Shown in pieces: positions 8,628 to 17,011 of a stretch of DNA of 64,000 bases (position 1 is its first letter; each line of letters starts with the position of its first letter). A program made the position numbers and the translations under genes. The notes beneath the pieces were generated by a model. That model saw nothing but the letters and a program-made list of their open reading frames with translations. It did no database searches and was not told where the DNA came from. Origin of the DNA: Cohnella candidum (GTDB lineage: Bacteria; Bacillota; Bacilli; Paenibacillales; Paenibacillaceae); assembly GCF_003713065.1 (NCBI RefSeq), contig NZ_CP033433.1:3101001-3165000 (forward strand), written 5' to 3'.

Positions 8628-9680
8628 TTACGTACCCGACAGCACCTGATACCAGATGCCGCGTTTGGAATACAACGTTTTCCGCACTTCGTCCCATCCG
8701 CCGAGGTACCCGATATTGAACAGGTCCTTCGGCTCCTGGAACTTCTCCTTCCACTTCGCGGCGACCGTTGCCGACACCGGGCGGAACCCGTGTTCGGCGA
8801 ACAATTCCTGCGCCTTCTCGCCGTGCAGGAAAGCGACGAAAGCGTCGGCCGCTTCGCGCACACCGTGCCGGTCGGCGTTGCGCTGCACGACGGCGGCGGG
8901 ATTTTCGATCAGGATCGTGCTTTCCGGCACGACGATGTCGTACTTCACGCCTTGCGCAATCCGGGCCAAGAGCTCGTTCTCGTAGGTCACGATCACGTCT
9001 CCGACTCCGTATTCGAAAGCGGCCATGGAAGCTCGGCCGCTCTTATCCATGGATTCGATGTTCTTGTGCACGGCGGCCAGAAATCGTTTCGCCGCGGCTG
9101 CGTCTTTATGGCCCGTCTCGGCTTCGGAGCGTTTCAATCCGGCGCCGTAAATCGCGTTGATGTCCCATTGCGCGCCGCCGGACGTTTTCGGATTCGGATA
9201 AAGCACCTTTACGTCCGGCCGGGTCAAATCCTCGAATCCGCCGATGCCGAGCGGGTTGCCGGAACGGGTGCCGAGCACGACGATGGACCGCGTCACCATG
9301 CCGCCGTCCGCGCCCTTCTTCCACGCCGGGTCCGTCAGCCCCGCTTGGACGAGTTTATCCATGTCGCCTTCCATCGCGAACAGCGCGACATCGGCCTCGA
9401 AACCGCCCACGATCGCGCGGGCTTGCGTTCCGGAGGCTTCATAGGATTCCTGGAACGCGACGGTTTGGCCCGTTTTCGCCTTCCACTCCGCTTTGAAGGC
9501 GGGTATGATGTCGGCCATCGCGTCCTTGGCGACGGAATAGGCTCCGATGACCAGCGTGATATCGGCTTTCGAAGAGGCGGGCGCCGCCGCCGTACCGCTT
9601 TCGCTTTTGCCGCAGGCAGCCGCGGCCAGGACCAGCGAAACGAGAAGCGCCGCGGCGCCCAGTCGTTTAAATATGGACAT
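8628..9680 (-). CDS. sbp: Sulfate/thiosulfate ABC transporter substrate-binding lipoprotein
   Basis: 350 residues. A signal peptide ends in a lipobox (LAAAAC, then Gly), so the protein is lipid-anchored outside the membrane. The mature protein follows the CysP/Sbp pattern: SYEASGTQARAIVGGFEADV for ligand binding, LGTRSGNP, and YPNPKTSGGAQW. It delivers sulfate or thiosulfate to CysTW. ATG 9680 has GGAAGA eight bases upstream and overlaps the end of cysA by 14 bases. Last gene of the cysT-cysW-cysA-sbp operon. Confidence 0.93.
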   Translation of the reverse strand: MSIFKRLGAAALLVSLVLAAAACGKSESGTAAAPASSKADITLVIGAYSVAKDAMADIIPAFKAEWKAKTGQTVAFQESYEASGTQARAIVGGFEADVALFAMEGDMDKLVQAGLTDPAWKKGADGGMVTRSIVVLGTRSGNPLGIGGFEDLTRPDVKVLYPNPKTSGGAQWDINAIYGAGLKRSEAETGHKDAAAAKRFLAAVHKNIESMDKSGRASMAAFEYGVGDVIVTYENELLARIAQGVKYDIVVPESTILIENPAAVVQRNADRHGVREAADAFVAFLHGEKAQELFAEHGFRPVSATVAAKWKEKFQEPKDLFNIGYLGGWDEVRKTLYSKRGIWYQVLSGT

Positions 9681-10731
9681 ACATCGAATCTTCCTTCAGC
9701 TTGTTCTCCATAATCCAGCTGTCGTTGTCGTTGAACAAATAGGCGCGGTGCACGAGCACGCGAATTTCGTCGCCCGGATGGAGCACTTCTTTCTCAAGCG
9801 AACGGTAGGTCACGAGGCGGGTCGAGCCGACCTCGACCTCAACGAGCCACTCGCTGCCGCGGAAGTGCAAATGCCGCACCCGGCCCGTTTCCGTCGCCGA
9901 CAGCATTTGAAACTCCCCGACGTTGCCGATTTCCACGTACTCGGGACGGATGAGCGCTTTCGTGTCGGGCCATGCCGCCGCAGCCTCGAAGCCGCGGATC
10001 GACGCAACCTCCTCGACGATCGTGGATTCCCCGATGAAGCTGGCCACGAACGGCGTCTGCGGGTTTTTGTAAATTTCCCAAGGGGTGCCCTTCTGTTCCA
10101 GGTTACCCTTATTAATGATCATGATTTCGTCGGCCACTTCAATCGCTTCGTCCTGGTCGTGCGTCACGAAGATCGACGTAATGCCGAGACGGTCGATCAT
10201 TTCGCGCAGCCAGGAACGCAGCTCCTGGCGGATTTTCGCGTCGATCGCGGCAAACGGCTCGTCGAGAAGCAGCAGCTGCGGCTCCGGCGCAAGCGCGCGG
10301 GCGAAGGCGACGCGCTGCCGCTGTCCGCCCGACAGCTGGTGCGGATAACGCTTTTCGAACCCGGACAGTCCCGTCAGTTCGACCAACTCCGCCACCCGCT
10401 CCTTGATGCGGGCTTTCGACCACTTCTTCACCTCGAGGCCGAATGCGATGTTGCCTTCCACGGTCATATGCTTGAACAACGCGTAGTTCTGGAACACGAA
10501 GCCGATGCCCCGCTCCTGCGGCGGCAGGTCGTTGACCCGCCGGCCATGGAACACGATGTCTCCGCCGTCGGGGGTTTCGAGCCCCGCGAGCATGCGGAGA
10601 ATCGAGGTTTTGCCGCCGCCGCTCGGGCCCAGCAGGCCGATCAACTGGCCTTTGGCAATCGAGAAATCCACGTCTTTCACCGCTTGGAACTCGCCGAATC
10701 GTTTATTCAAACCCCGTACTTCTACGTGCAT
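9667..10731 (-). CDS. cysA: Sulfate ABC transporter ATP-binding protein
   Basis: 354-residue ABC ATPase that powers sulfate/thiosulfate import. Walker A is GPSGGGKTS, the signature is LSGGQRQR, Walker B is LLLLDEPFAA, and the H-loop is VTHDQ. The C-terminal about 120 residues look like the TOBE-type regulatory domain of CysA. The start is ATG 10731 (MHVEVRGL), because GGGAG lies nine bases upstream; the in-frame GTG at 10737 is too close to it. Between cysW and sbp in the operon. Confidence 0.94.
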   Translation of the reverse strand: MHVEVRGLNKRFGEFQAVKDVDFSIAKGQLIGLLGPSGGGKTSILRMLAGLETPDGGDIVFHGRRVNDLPPQERGIGFVFQNYALFKHMTVEGNIAFGLEVKKWSKARIKERVAELVELTGLSGFEKRYPHQLSGGQRQRVAFARALAPEPQLLLLDEPFAAIDAKIRQELRSWLREMIDRLGITSIFVTHDQDEAIEVADEIMIINKGNLEQKGTPWEIYKNPQTPFVASFIGESTIVEEVASIRGFEAAAAWPDTKALIRPEYVEIGNVGEFQMLSATETGRVRHLHFRGSEWLVEVEVGSTRLVTYRSLEKEVLHPGDEIRVLVHRAYLFNDNDSWIMENKLKEDSMYVHI

Positions 10732-10761
10732 GCCCACGCACTCCCTTTCTCCCGAAAGCGA

Positions 10762-11559
10762 TCATTTATGTCCTTGCCTGGATTTCGCCCATTCCATGAG
10801 GAGCAGAAGGGCGACCGAGCCTGCCGCGAGAACGAGCGCGACCGAATTCGCGGACGTCAAACTGAAGTTTTCCACGTCTTGGTAAACCAAAGTCGTCGCC
10901 GTTTGCGTTTTAAACAAAATGTTGCCCGACACGACGAGCACGGCGCCGAATTCCCCGAGCGCGCGGGCGACCGTCAGCACGACGCCGTACACGACGCTCC
11001 AACGGATCGAAGGCCAGGTCACGCGCCAAAACGTCGTCCAGCCGTACGCCCCCAGCGTCGATGCCGCTTCCTCCTGCTGGGCGCCGATTTCCTGAAGCAC
11101 CGGCATGACCTCCCGGATAATCAGGGGGAACGTCACGAAAAGCGTCGCAAGCAGCATGCCGGGCAGCGCATAAACGATCTTGATGCCCGCGGAGCCCAGC
11201 AAACCGCCGATGGCCGTCTCCGGACCGAGCATCAGCACGATCATGAGACCCCCGATGACCGGGGAAACGGCGAAAGGCAAATCGACGACGCTGTTCAGCA
11301 GATTCTTCAGCCGGGGTCCCAGCCATGCGGCTCGGACCAGATATAAGGACAGCATGACGCCGAAAAGCGTATTGATCAAAGTCACTAAAATCACTATCAG
11401 CGTCGTCATCCACATCGCATGCAGGGCCTCGGGACGGGTCAATCCGTTTGCGAAACCGGACCAGCCCTGATCCCACGCGCCCATCGCGATCCGGACGACC
11501 GGCGCTCCGAGCAGAAGCGCGAACACGACGAACGTCAAGCCTATCCATAAACGTCTCAT
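10762..11559 (-). CDS. cysW: Sulfate ABC transporter permease CysW
   Basis: 265-residue permease with about six membrane helices. The EAA loop that contacts the ATPase is seen in EEAASTLGAYGWTTFW, and LGEFGAVLVVSGN is a CysW/CysT family block. It pairs with CysT to form the channel. Its ATG overlaps the cysT stop (ATGA), so translation is coupled. Confidence 0.93.
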   Translation of the reverse strand: MRRLWIGLTFVVFALLLGAPVVRIAMGAWDQGWSGFANGLTRPEALHAMWMTTLIVILVTLINTLFGVMLSLYLVRAAWLGPRLKNLLNSVVDLPFAVSPVIGGLMIVLMLGPETAIGGLLGSAGIKIVYALPGMLLATLFVTFPLIIREVMPVLQEIGAQQEEAASTLGAYGWTTFWRVTWPSIRWSVVYGVVLTVARALGEFGAVLVVSGNILFKTQTATTLVYQDVENFSLTSANSVALVLAAGSVALLLLMEWAKSRQGHK

Positions 11560-12371
11560 AAGCCCTTCCTCCGTGCTTGCAAATGGTTCACGAGCCAGAG
11601 GATCAGGAACGAGAGGGTAAGCAAAATGACGCTCACCGCGGTGGCTCCGACGACGTTGTCGCTTTCGATCTCCCCGAAAATGTACACGGAGGCGATCATC
11701 GTTTTACCCGGGATATTGCCCGCCACCAGCACGACCGCCCCGAATTCGGCAATCCCTCTCGAGAAGGCCAGCATGGCGCCTCCGAGAATGCCCGGCAGCA
11801 TGTTCGGCAGAATGACGCGGAAAAACGTCTTCGATTTCGTGGCCCCCATCGTGTAAGCCGCCTCTTCCTCCGACGGGTCCATTTCCTCCAGCAGCGGCTG
11901 GACGGCGCGGATGACGAAGGGGAACGTCACGAACACCATGGCGATCACGATCGCGGGTTCATGGAACAGAATGGTGAAACCCAACCGTTCGGCCAACTGC
12001 CCGACCCCGCTTCGGGGACCCAGCAGCAGCAAGATCATCAACCCCGCCACGGCCGTCGGCAAGGCGAAAGGAAGATCGACGAGACTGTTCAGAAGACTGC
12101 GTCCCGGAAACCGATATCGAATCAGTACCCATCCCGCCATCGTTCCGATCAGGACGTTGACGAGCGTCGCGATGACCGCCAATTTCAACGTCAGCATGAC
12201 GGCTTTCCAAGCCAGCGGCTCGGTGATGTTCTGGGCGAACGCCGTCCAGCCGGAGGATAACGAATGGCCGTAAATGCCGAGGATGGGAAACACGATCAAA
12301 ACGACGAAATAAAGCATGACGGCGCTGCGGAAACCCCAGCCCCACCAGCGGCTCTGCAGCATGGAACTCAC
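11556..12371 (-). CDS. cysT: Sulfate ABC transporter permease CysT
   Basis: 271-residue permease with about six membrane helices, an EAA loop in EEAAYTMGATKSKTFF, and the family block IAEFGAVVLVAGN. First gene of the sulfate operon. I use GTG 12371, with GGGAGG eleven bases upstream; the internal ATG at 12362 is further from that site. Paralogous to the next gene, CysW, as usual for this heterodimeric transporter. Confidence 0.92.
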   Translation of the reverse strand: MSSMLQSRWWGWGFRSAVMLYFVVLIVFPILGIYGHSLSSGWTAFAQNITEPLAWKAVMLTLKLAVIATLVNVLIGTMAGWVLIRYRFPGRSLLNSLVDLPFALPTAVAGLMILLLLGPRSGVGQLAERLGFTILFHEPAIVIAMVFVTFPFVIRAVQPLLEEMDPSEEEAAYTMGATKSKTFFRVILPNMLPGILGGAMLAFSRGIAEFGAVVLVAGNIPGKTMIASVYIFGEIESDNVVGATAVSVILLTLSFLILWLVNHLQARRKGL

Positions 12372-12415
12372 GTTGTCGTGTACCTCCCAAACTTTTGGCC
12401 GATAAAATTCTTCAT

Positions 12416-12473
12416 AATTCCTATTAATTTACTCGGTATTCATACTTTATCAAAGTTGGACTTTGTCCGTCAA
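12416..12473 (-). promoter_or_regulatory. Promoter and putative operators of the sulfate operon
   Basis: On the minus strand TTGACG (12468-12473), an 18-base spacer and TAAAGT (12444-12449) form a sigma-A-like promoter. The spacer holds a perfect inverted repeat, CAAAGT-TGG-ACTTTG on the plus strand (12451-12465). Just past the -10, an AT-rich stretch (12416-12440, from AATTCC to GGTATT) resembles the Rrf2-type CymR boxes of sulfur genes in Bacillales; that resemblance is from memory and inferred. The leader to the cysT start is about 70 bases; I do not see an S-box riboswitch. Confidence 0.6.
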
Positions 12474-12552
12474 CCATAATGATCGGCGAAAAGTCGATTT
12501 TTATTAACCAAACTTATGTATCGTATTCCTTTTTCTTATGGGCGGTGTACGT

Positions 12553-13188
12553 CTATCCCTCATTTTCGACGAAATAGCGGGCTTGTCCCGCCTCGATCAA
12601 GGCCTGGCCTTGCGTGAAGTCGGTCATCCAAGCCTGGAAGCGGTCGGCTTCCCCTGCTTCCGGCAAACATAGAACGCGCACGCGGTCGGTAAAGGCGACG
12701 TCGCCGACCCGGATCCCGCGGTCTCTCAGGACGTTCTCAAGCTTCCCGTACCACGTATAGTCGATGTCGACGGCCACTTCCCGGTGGAGCACCTTGACGA
12801 TCGGCCCCGCGGCGTCGATTCCCGCGACCGCCCCGTCCGTATAAGCGCGGACCAGTCCGCCGGCTCCCAGCATGATGCCTCCGAAATAACGCGTGACGAC
12901 GACGGCCGTATTTTTCAGTCCCCGGTTTTTGATGACTTCGAGAATCGGTTTGCCCGCCGTGCCGCTCGGTTCCCCGTCGTCCAGCGCCTTCTGCCATTCG
13001 TCGCGCTCGCCGATCAGGTAAGCGGAACAATTGTGGGTCGCGTCCCAATATTTCTTCTTCAACTGCTCGATGAAAGCGACGGCCTCCTCTTCGCTTTCGA
13101 CGGGACGGGCATGCCCGATAAACCGGGATTTCTTGATGACGATTTCCCGGCTGCCGTATTCCCGTACCGTGGCATAACGATCCAGCAT
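12553..13188 (-). CDS. yigZ: YigZ/IMPACT family protein (YvyE-like)
   Basis: 211 residues with the UPF0029/IMPACT N-terminal domain (hallmark DGEPSGTAGKPIL, TRYFGGIMLGAGGLVRAY) and a small C-terminal ferredoxin-like domain. Members are linked to translation control in eukaryotes; the bacterial role is unclear. I take ATG 13188 (MLDRYATV) with GGGGGA six bases upstream; a longer frame upstream lacks support. A TATAAT (13219-13224, minus strand) lies about 30 bases upstream as its likely -10. Confidence 0.88.
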   Translation of the reverse strand: MLDRYATVREYGSREIVIKKSRFIGHARPVESEEEAVAFIEQLKKKYWDATHNCSAYLIGERDEWQKALDDGEPSGTAGKPILEVIKNRGLKNTAVVVTRYFGGIMLGAGGLVRAYTDGAVAGIDAAGPIVKVLHREVAVDIDYTWYGKLENVLRDRGIRVGDVAFTDRVRVLCLPEAGEADRFQAWMTDFTQGQALIEAGQARYFVENEG

Positions 13189-13262
13189 GAAGATTCCCCC
13201 GCTTTCCATACTGCTTCCATTATAGCGCTCTTTCCATTCGGACTCGACTGTACTACCATGGT

Positions 13263-13278
13263 GAGAATACTGATTCTC
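13263..13278. promoter_or_regulatory. Palindrome just upstream of the Cys-cluster gene
   Basis: GAGAAT-ACTG-ATTCTC is a perfect 6-4-6 inverted repeat, ending one base before the GGAGG Shine-Dalgarno of the 13295 gene and upstream of the divergent yigZ promoter. It could be an operator for a metal-responsive regulator, but it does not match the 7-1-7 Fur box. Confidence 0.3.
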
Positions 13279-13294
13279 CGGAGGTGACCGGCAC

Positions 13295-13555
13295 ATGGAA
13301 TGCCGCGTCGGTTGCGCAGCTTGCTGCATCGCCGTTTCCATTTCTTCTCCCATTCCCGGCATGCCCGAAGGCAAACCGGCGGGCACCCGCTGCGTCCAAT
13401 TGAACGAAAACAACGCCTGCAAGCTGTTCGGGCGGCCCGAAAGGCCGGCCGTCTGCAGCAGCTTGCAGGCGTCTGTGGAAATGTGCGGCGAACGCGATGA
13501 AGACGCGTTCCGGATTCTGGCCGAACTCGAGCGAGCGACCTCGCCCGGGGATTAG
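13295..13555 (+). CDS. YkgJ-type cysteine cluster protein
   Basis: 86-residue protein with several Cys in an early CX3CX2CC-like pattern ([11 protein letters not shown]), then Cys in TRCVQL, NACKLF, AVCSSL and EMCGE. The spacing matches the YkgJ-like zinc/iron-chelating cluster family. Function unknown; metal binding is inferred. ATG 13295 follows GGAGGTGA with seven bases between. Its stop overlaps the end of the convergent TerC gene by four bases. Confidence 0.75.
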   Translation: MECRVGCAACCIAVSISSPIPGMPEGKPAGTRCVQLNENNACKLFGRPERPAVCSSLQASVEMCGERDEDAFRILAELERATSPGD

Positions 13556-14235
13556 GAACCTTCCCCGTGCGCATGTTTGGGAGACCTGCGGGAAGCCGCG
13601 AAGCCGAGGACGATGACGAAGATCGTCGTCAGCACAGAAACGATGAACATGTTGTCGGCAAGCAGCGGCTCCAGCCATCCGTGCACCCATTCGTCCTTGA
13701 CGAGCATTTCGCCGGCCGTGTAGCCGAGCAAGCCCGCCCCAAGCCATACGAGGATCGGGAAACGTTTCATGATCGAGGTCAGCAGTCTGCTGCACCAAAT
13801 GATGAGCGGGATGCTGACGGCAAGGCCGATGCCGATCAGCAGCCAGTCGCCCTGCGCGGCCCCCGCCACGGCCACGACGTTGTCCAGGCTCATGACGACG
13901 TCGGCGACGACGATTGTGCGGATGGCTTGTCCCATCGTCAGCCGCCTCTTCGCATGCTCCTCTTCCTCTTCCCCTTTAAGCAAGTTCACCGCGATGTAGA
14001 GGAGAAGCAGCCCGCCGGCCGCCTCCACCATCGGAATCCTCAACAGCCATACGGCTACGAGGGTCAGCACCAACCGGAGGGCGACCGCACCGAACGTTCC
14101 CCAGAAAATCGCCTGCTTCTGCTGGGCGGGCTCGAGAGTGCGGCACGCCATCGCGATGACCACCGCGTTATCCCCGCTCAGAACGATGTTGATCAGCATG
14201 AGTTGCAGCAAGGCAAGCAGCCATTCGGTATTCAT
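13552..14235 (-). CDS. TerC family integral membrane protein (YjbE/YkoY-like)
   Basis: 227-residue membrane protein with about seven helices. Two repeated acidic motifs, SGDNAVVIA and [10 protein letters not shown], place conserved Asp/Asn in the membrane and define TerC. Members help export manganese or load metal onto exported proteins. It lies 19 bases downstream of pgi on the same strand, so it is probably cotranscribed with it; there is no space for a yybP-ykoY manganese riboswitch of its own. Confidence 0.88.
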   Translation of the reverse strand: MNTEWLLALLQLMLINIVLSGDNAVVIAMACRTLEPAQQKQAIFWGTFGAVALRLVLTLVAVWLLRIPMVEAAGGLLLLYIAVNLLKGEEEEEHAKRRLTMGQAIRTIVVADVVMSLDNVVAVAGAAQGDWLLIGIGLAVSIPLIIWCSRLLTSIMKRFPILVWLGAGLLGYTAGEMLVKDEWVHGWLEPLLADNMFIVSVLTTIFVIVLGFAASRRSPKHAHGEGS

Positions 14236-14254
14236 GGGTTCCTCTCAACCCGGC

Positions 14255-15604
14255 TTACAGCCGCGCTTCCAGCGCTTTCTTCTCTTCTTCGAAGCCCGGC
14301 TTGCCGAGCAGCGCGAACATATTCTTCTTGTACGCTTCGACGCCCGGCTGATCGAACGGGTTGACTCCGAGCAGATATCCGCTGACTCCGCAGGCGATTT
14401 CGAAGAAATACACCAGATAGCCGAACGAGTAGGCGGAGATATCCGGCAAGTGGACGATCAGGTTCGGCACGTTGCCGTCGGTATGCGCGAGAAGCGTTCC
14501 TTCGAACGCTTTTTTGTTGACGAAATCGAGCGTTTTGCCGGCCAGGAAGTTCAAACCGTCCAAATCGTCCGGGTCGCGCTGGATCGTGATTTGCTCCGCG
14601 ACTTCGCCGACCTGCAGCACCGTTTCGAAAATGATGCGGTTGCCTTCTTGGATGAACTGTCCCATCGAGTGCAGATCCGTGGAGAAGTCCACCGATGCCG
14701 GGTAGATGCCTTTGTAATCCTTGCCTTCGCTTTCGCCGTACAGCTGCTTCCACCATTCGGATACGAAATGCAGGCCCGGCTCGTAGTTGACGAGGATTTC
14801 GACCGTTTTACCTTTCCGGTACAGGGCGTTGCGGACGGCAGCATATTGGTAAGCCTGGTTTTCGCTCAGGTTCGGGTTGTTGAATTGCGCCGAAGCGTCG
14901 CGCGCGCCTTGCATCATCGCTTCGATGTCGATCCCTGCCGAGGCGATCGGCAGCAAGCCGACGGCCGTAAGCACGGAATAGCGGCCGCCTACGTCGTCCG
15001 GAATGACGAACGACTCGTAGCCTTCGGCCGTCGCCAATTTCTTCAGGGCGCCGCGGGCCTTGTCCGTCGTTGCGTAGATCCGTTTGCGGGCTTCCTCGCG
15101 GCCGTATTTCTTCTCCAGAGCTTCGCGGAAAATGCGGAAGGCGATCGCGGGCTCGGTCGTCGTGCCGGATTTGGAGATGACGTTGATCGACCAGTCTTTG
15201 CCTTCAAGCGCCTGAAGAAGATGCGTCACGTACGTGGAACTGATGTTGTTGCCGGCGAAGAAAATTTGCGGCGATTTGCGCTGCTCCTTGGACAACGTGT
15301 TGTAGAAGGAATGCTGCAGCATTTCGATCGCCGCGCGGGCGCCGAGGTAAGAGCCGCCGATGCCGATGACGACCAGCGCGTCGGAGTCGGAACGGATCTT
15401 GTCCGCCGACTTCTTGATGCGGGCGAACTCTTCCTTGTCGTAATCGGTCGGCAGGTTGATCCAGCCTAGATAGTCGGAGCCTGCCCCTGTTCCATTATGA
15501 AGCTGCTCATGCGCCAGCTTCACCGCCGGCGCTAGATTGTCGACCTCGTTCTGGCCCACGAACTGCAGAGCCTTGGAATAGTCGAAACGAATGCTTTTGC
15601 TCAC
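14255..15604 (-). CDS. pgi: Glucose-6-phosphate isomerase
   Basis: 449-residue enzyme interconverting glucose 6-phosphate and fructose 6-phosphate. Typical blocks: [14 protein letters not shown], the catalytic Glu region [15 protein letters not shown], and the Lys in [12 protein letters not shown]. Length matches the Bacillus-type short Pgi. The start is GTG 15604 ([12 protein letters not shown] follows), because AAAGGGG lies nine bases upstream; the open frame extends 24 codons further without support. Confidence 0.95.
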   Translation of the reverse strand: MSKSIRFDYSKALQFVGQNEVDNLAPAVKLAHEQLHNGTGAGSDYLGWINLPTDYDKEEFARIKKSADKIRSDSDALVVIGIGGSYLGARAAIEMLQHSFYNTLSKEQRKSPQIFFAGNNISSTYVTHLLQALEGKDWSINVISKSGTTTEPAIAFRIFREALEKKYGREEARKRIYATTDKARGALKKLATAEGYESFVIPDDVGGRYSVLTAVGLLPIASAGIDIEAMMQGARDASAQFNNPNLSENQAYQYAAVRNALYRKGKTVEILVNYEPGLHFVSEWWKQLYGESEGKDYKGIYPASVDFSTDLHSMGQFIQEGNRIIFETVLQVGEVAEQITIQRDPDDLDGLNFLAGKTLDFVNKKAFEGTLLAHTDGNVPNLIVHLPDISAYSFGYLVYFFEIACGVSGYLLGVNPFDQPGVEAYKKNMFALLGKPGFEEEKKALEARL

Positions 15605-15679
15605 CGCGAAAATCCCCTTTCGGTTCCTTCGGTCAAATTTATCTTTTAGCATACTCAAATTTTTCCTTCCGCACAAGCA

Positions 15680-15711
15680 AAACCCCGTTCTCCGGATGGA
15701 GAACGGGGTTT
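15680..15711 (-). terminator. Terminator after the DinB-like gene
   Basis: A perfect 14-bp stem (AAACCCCGTTCTCC and complement, loop GGAT). On the minus strand it is followed by TTTTGCTT, just past the DinB-like stop and ahead of pgi. Confidence 0.85.
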
Positions 15712-15742
15712 ATTGAGACCGGGCAATCCGGGGTTTCGCGGC

Positions 15743-16234
15743 TTACTCGAAGGAACGTCTGGCCGGCCACGATCCTTGCATTTTACGGAGTTGGATGATT
15801 TCACCGGTATGGTAGGCGTCATGCCGGATGAGGCTGTGCGCCCAATCCTCCAGCTTGCGGCTCGGAATCGCGGTTTCCAGCTCCGTCTCGGACAGCGCGG
15901 CGAGTTTGCCCCGGATGCCTTGCTGCACGCGTTCCAGCCTGGCGACCGTTTCTTGCCAATCGGACTCCTCGGTCGACGGGACCGCGAACGTATCATCGTT
16001 CGTCACGCCGGAAGGGTACTCCGTCTCTTCCCCGGTCCATCTCTTCAGCAGCCGTTCTTTGTAAAAGATCAGGTGGTTGACGTTCTGCCAGATCGAGTTC
16101 ACTTGGAACCCTTCGGGGCGCCAATCGGCCTGCGCGGCCGTCAACCCGTTCAGGGCATGCTTCAGCGGCGGATACCAATCCTCCTCGCCATAGCTGAAAT
16201 CCCAACCCTTCAGCAGCAATTCCACTCTGTTCAT
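15743..16234 (-). CDS. DinB/YfiT-like metal-dependent four-helix protein
   Basis: 163 residues of the DinB superfamily (four-helix bundle with a three-His metal site). His in IWQNVNHLIFYKERL and the pair in HDAYHTGEI fit the metal ligands. Members include thiol-dependent transferases and many proteins of unknown function; which applies here is unknown. ATG 16234 (MNRVELLL) follows GAGGAGG with eight bases between; a longer frame to 16264 lacks a ribosome binding site. Confidence 0.85.
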   Translation of the reverse strand: MNRVELLLKGWDFSYGEEDWYPPLKHALNGLTAAQADWRPEGFQVNSIWQNVNHLIFYKERLLKRWTGEETEYPSGVTNDDTFAVPSTEESDWQETVARLERVQQGIRGKLAALSETELETAIPSRKLEDWAHSLIRHDAYHTGEIIQLRKMQGSWPARRSFE

Positions 16235-16282
16235 CGATCCTGCCTCCTCGTTATATGTAACCATCTAATAAATAATTACCCG

Positions 16283-16356
16283 TTACAAAATGTAATGTAC
16301 CACGGTCCGCCGGCCGCGACAAGTAACTAGTGAAATTAATTTACGGGTGTTACAAT
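16283..16356. promoter_or_regulatory. Divergent regulatory region between DinB-like and CGNR genes
   Basis: AT-rich 156-base intergenic region. TTACA-AAA-TGTAA (16283-16295) is a perfect palindrome. TGTTACAAT (16348-16356) looks like an extended -10 (TGn-TACAAT) for the plus-strand CGNR gene. Both places share GTTACAA, so one factor could bind twice. The -35 is weak. Confidence 0.4.
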
Positions 16357-16390
16357 TACGCAATAGAGTAGGAAGCGAGGCGGCGCGGCC

Positions 16391-16942
16391 GTGTTATGGG
16401 ATGACTTTCTGAACAGCGACTATCACGACTGGAGGGGCGGAGGCCGGTCCGAGGACCGGCTGGACAAGCCCGGATGGCTGGCGCAGCAGCTCGCCGGCTA
16501 TGGGCTGACTGACCCCGGTCCCTTGTCCGGCGAACAATTGCAAGCCCTGAAACGGCTGAGAGAATCGATGCTGCGAATCGTTGAAGCGTTCGCGGCCGGG
16601 GAATCGGCAGAGCCAGCCGACTTGGAGACGTTAAATCGTTTCCTGGAAGCCGGGCCGATCGTGCGCAGGGTCGCGGCGCAGGAATCCGGCTATTCGCTGG
16701 AAGCCGTGCCCCTTCTGCAGGATTGGACCGGCATCGCGGCCGAAATCGCGGCTTCCTTCGGACGCCTTCTGGCGGAGGGAGAATCCGATCGGCTTCGCAT
16801 CTGCGACAATCCGGATTGCCGGTGGGTCTATTACGACGAAACCCGGAACCGTTCCAAACGGTACTGCGACGACAAAATGTGCGGCAACCTGATGAAAGTC
16901 CGCCGTTTTCGGGCCCGGAAGAAAACATCCGACACAAAGTGA
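16391..16942 (+). CDS. CGNR zinc finger protein
   Basis: 183-residue protein. The first about 120 residues resemble the stress-associated ABATE-like domain; the C-terminus carries the CGNR-type zinc finger: CDNPDCRWVYYDETRNRSKRYC, then MCGNLMKVRRFRAR. Here the name-giving motif reads CGNL. Members are thought to be DNA-binding regulators, many unstudied. GTG 16391 is the start, with GAGG about ten bases upstream. Confidence 0.85.
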   Translation: MLWDDFLNSDYHDWRGGGRSEDRLDKPGWLAQQLAGYGLTDPGPLSGEQLQALKRLRESMLRIVEAFAAGESAEPADLETLNRFLEAGPIVRRVAAQESGYSLEAVPLLQDWTGIAAEIAASFGRLLAEGESDRLRICDNPDCRWVYYDETRNRSKRYCDDKMCGNLMKVRRFRARKKTSDTK

Positions 16943-17011
16943 TTTCGGTTTCTCCCCGATCTATGATACAAATGAATTATGACGATTCCACTCGGACAAG
17001 GAGAATCTGGC

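Noticed and set aside
12372..12443. cysT leader considered as a SAM riboswitch
   Set aside because: It is too short and AT-rich, and lacks the S-box paired elements and terminator.
13552..14254. yybP-ykoY manganese riboswitch for the TerC gene
   Set aside because: Only 19 bases separate it from pgi; there is no room for the element.
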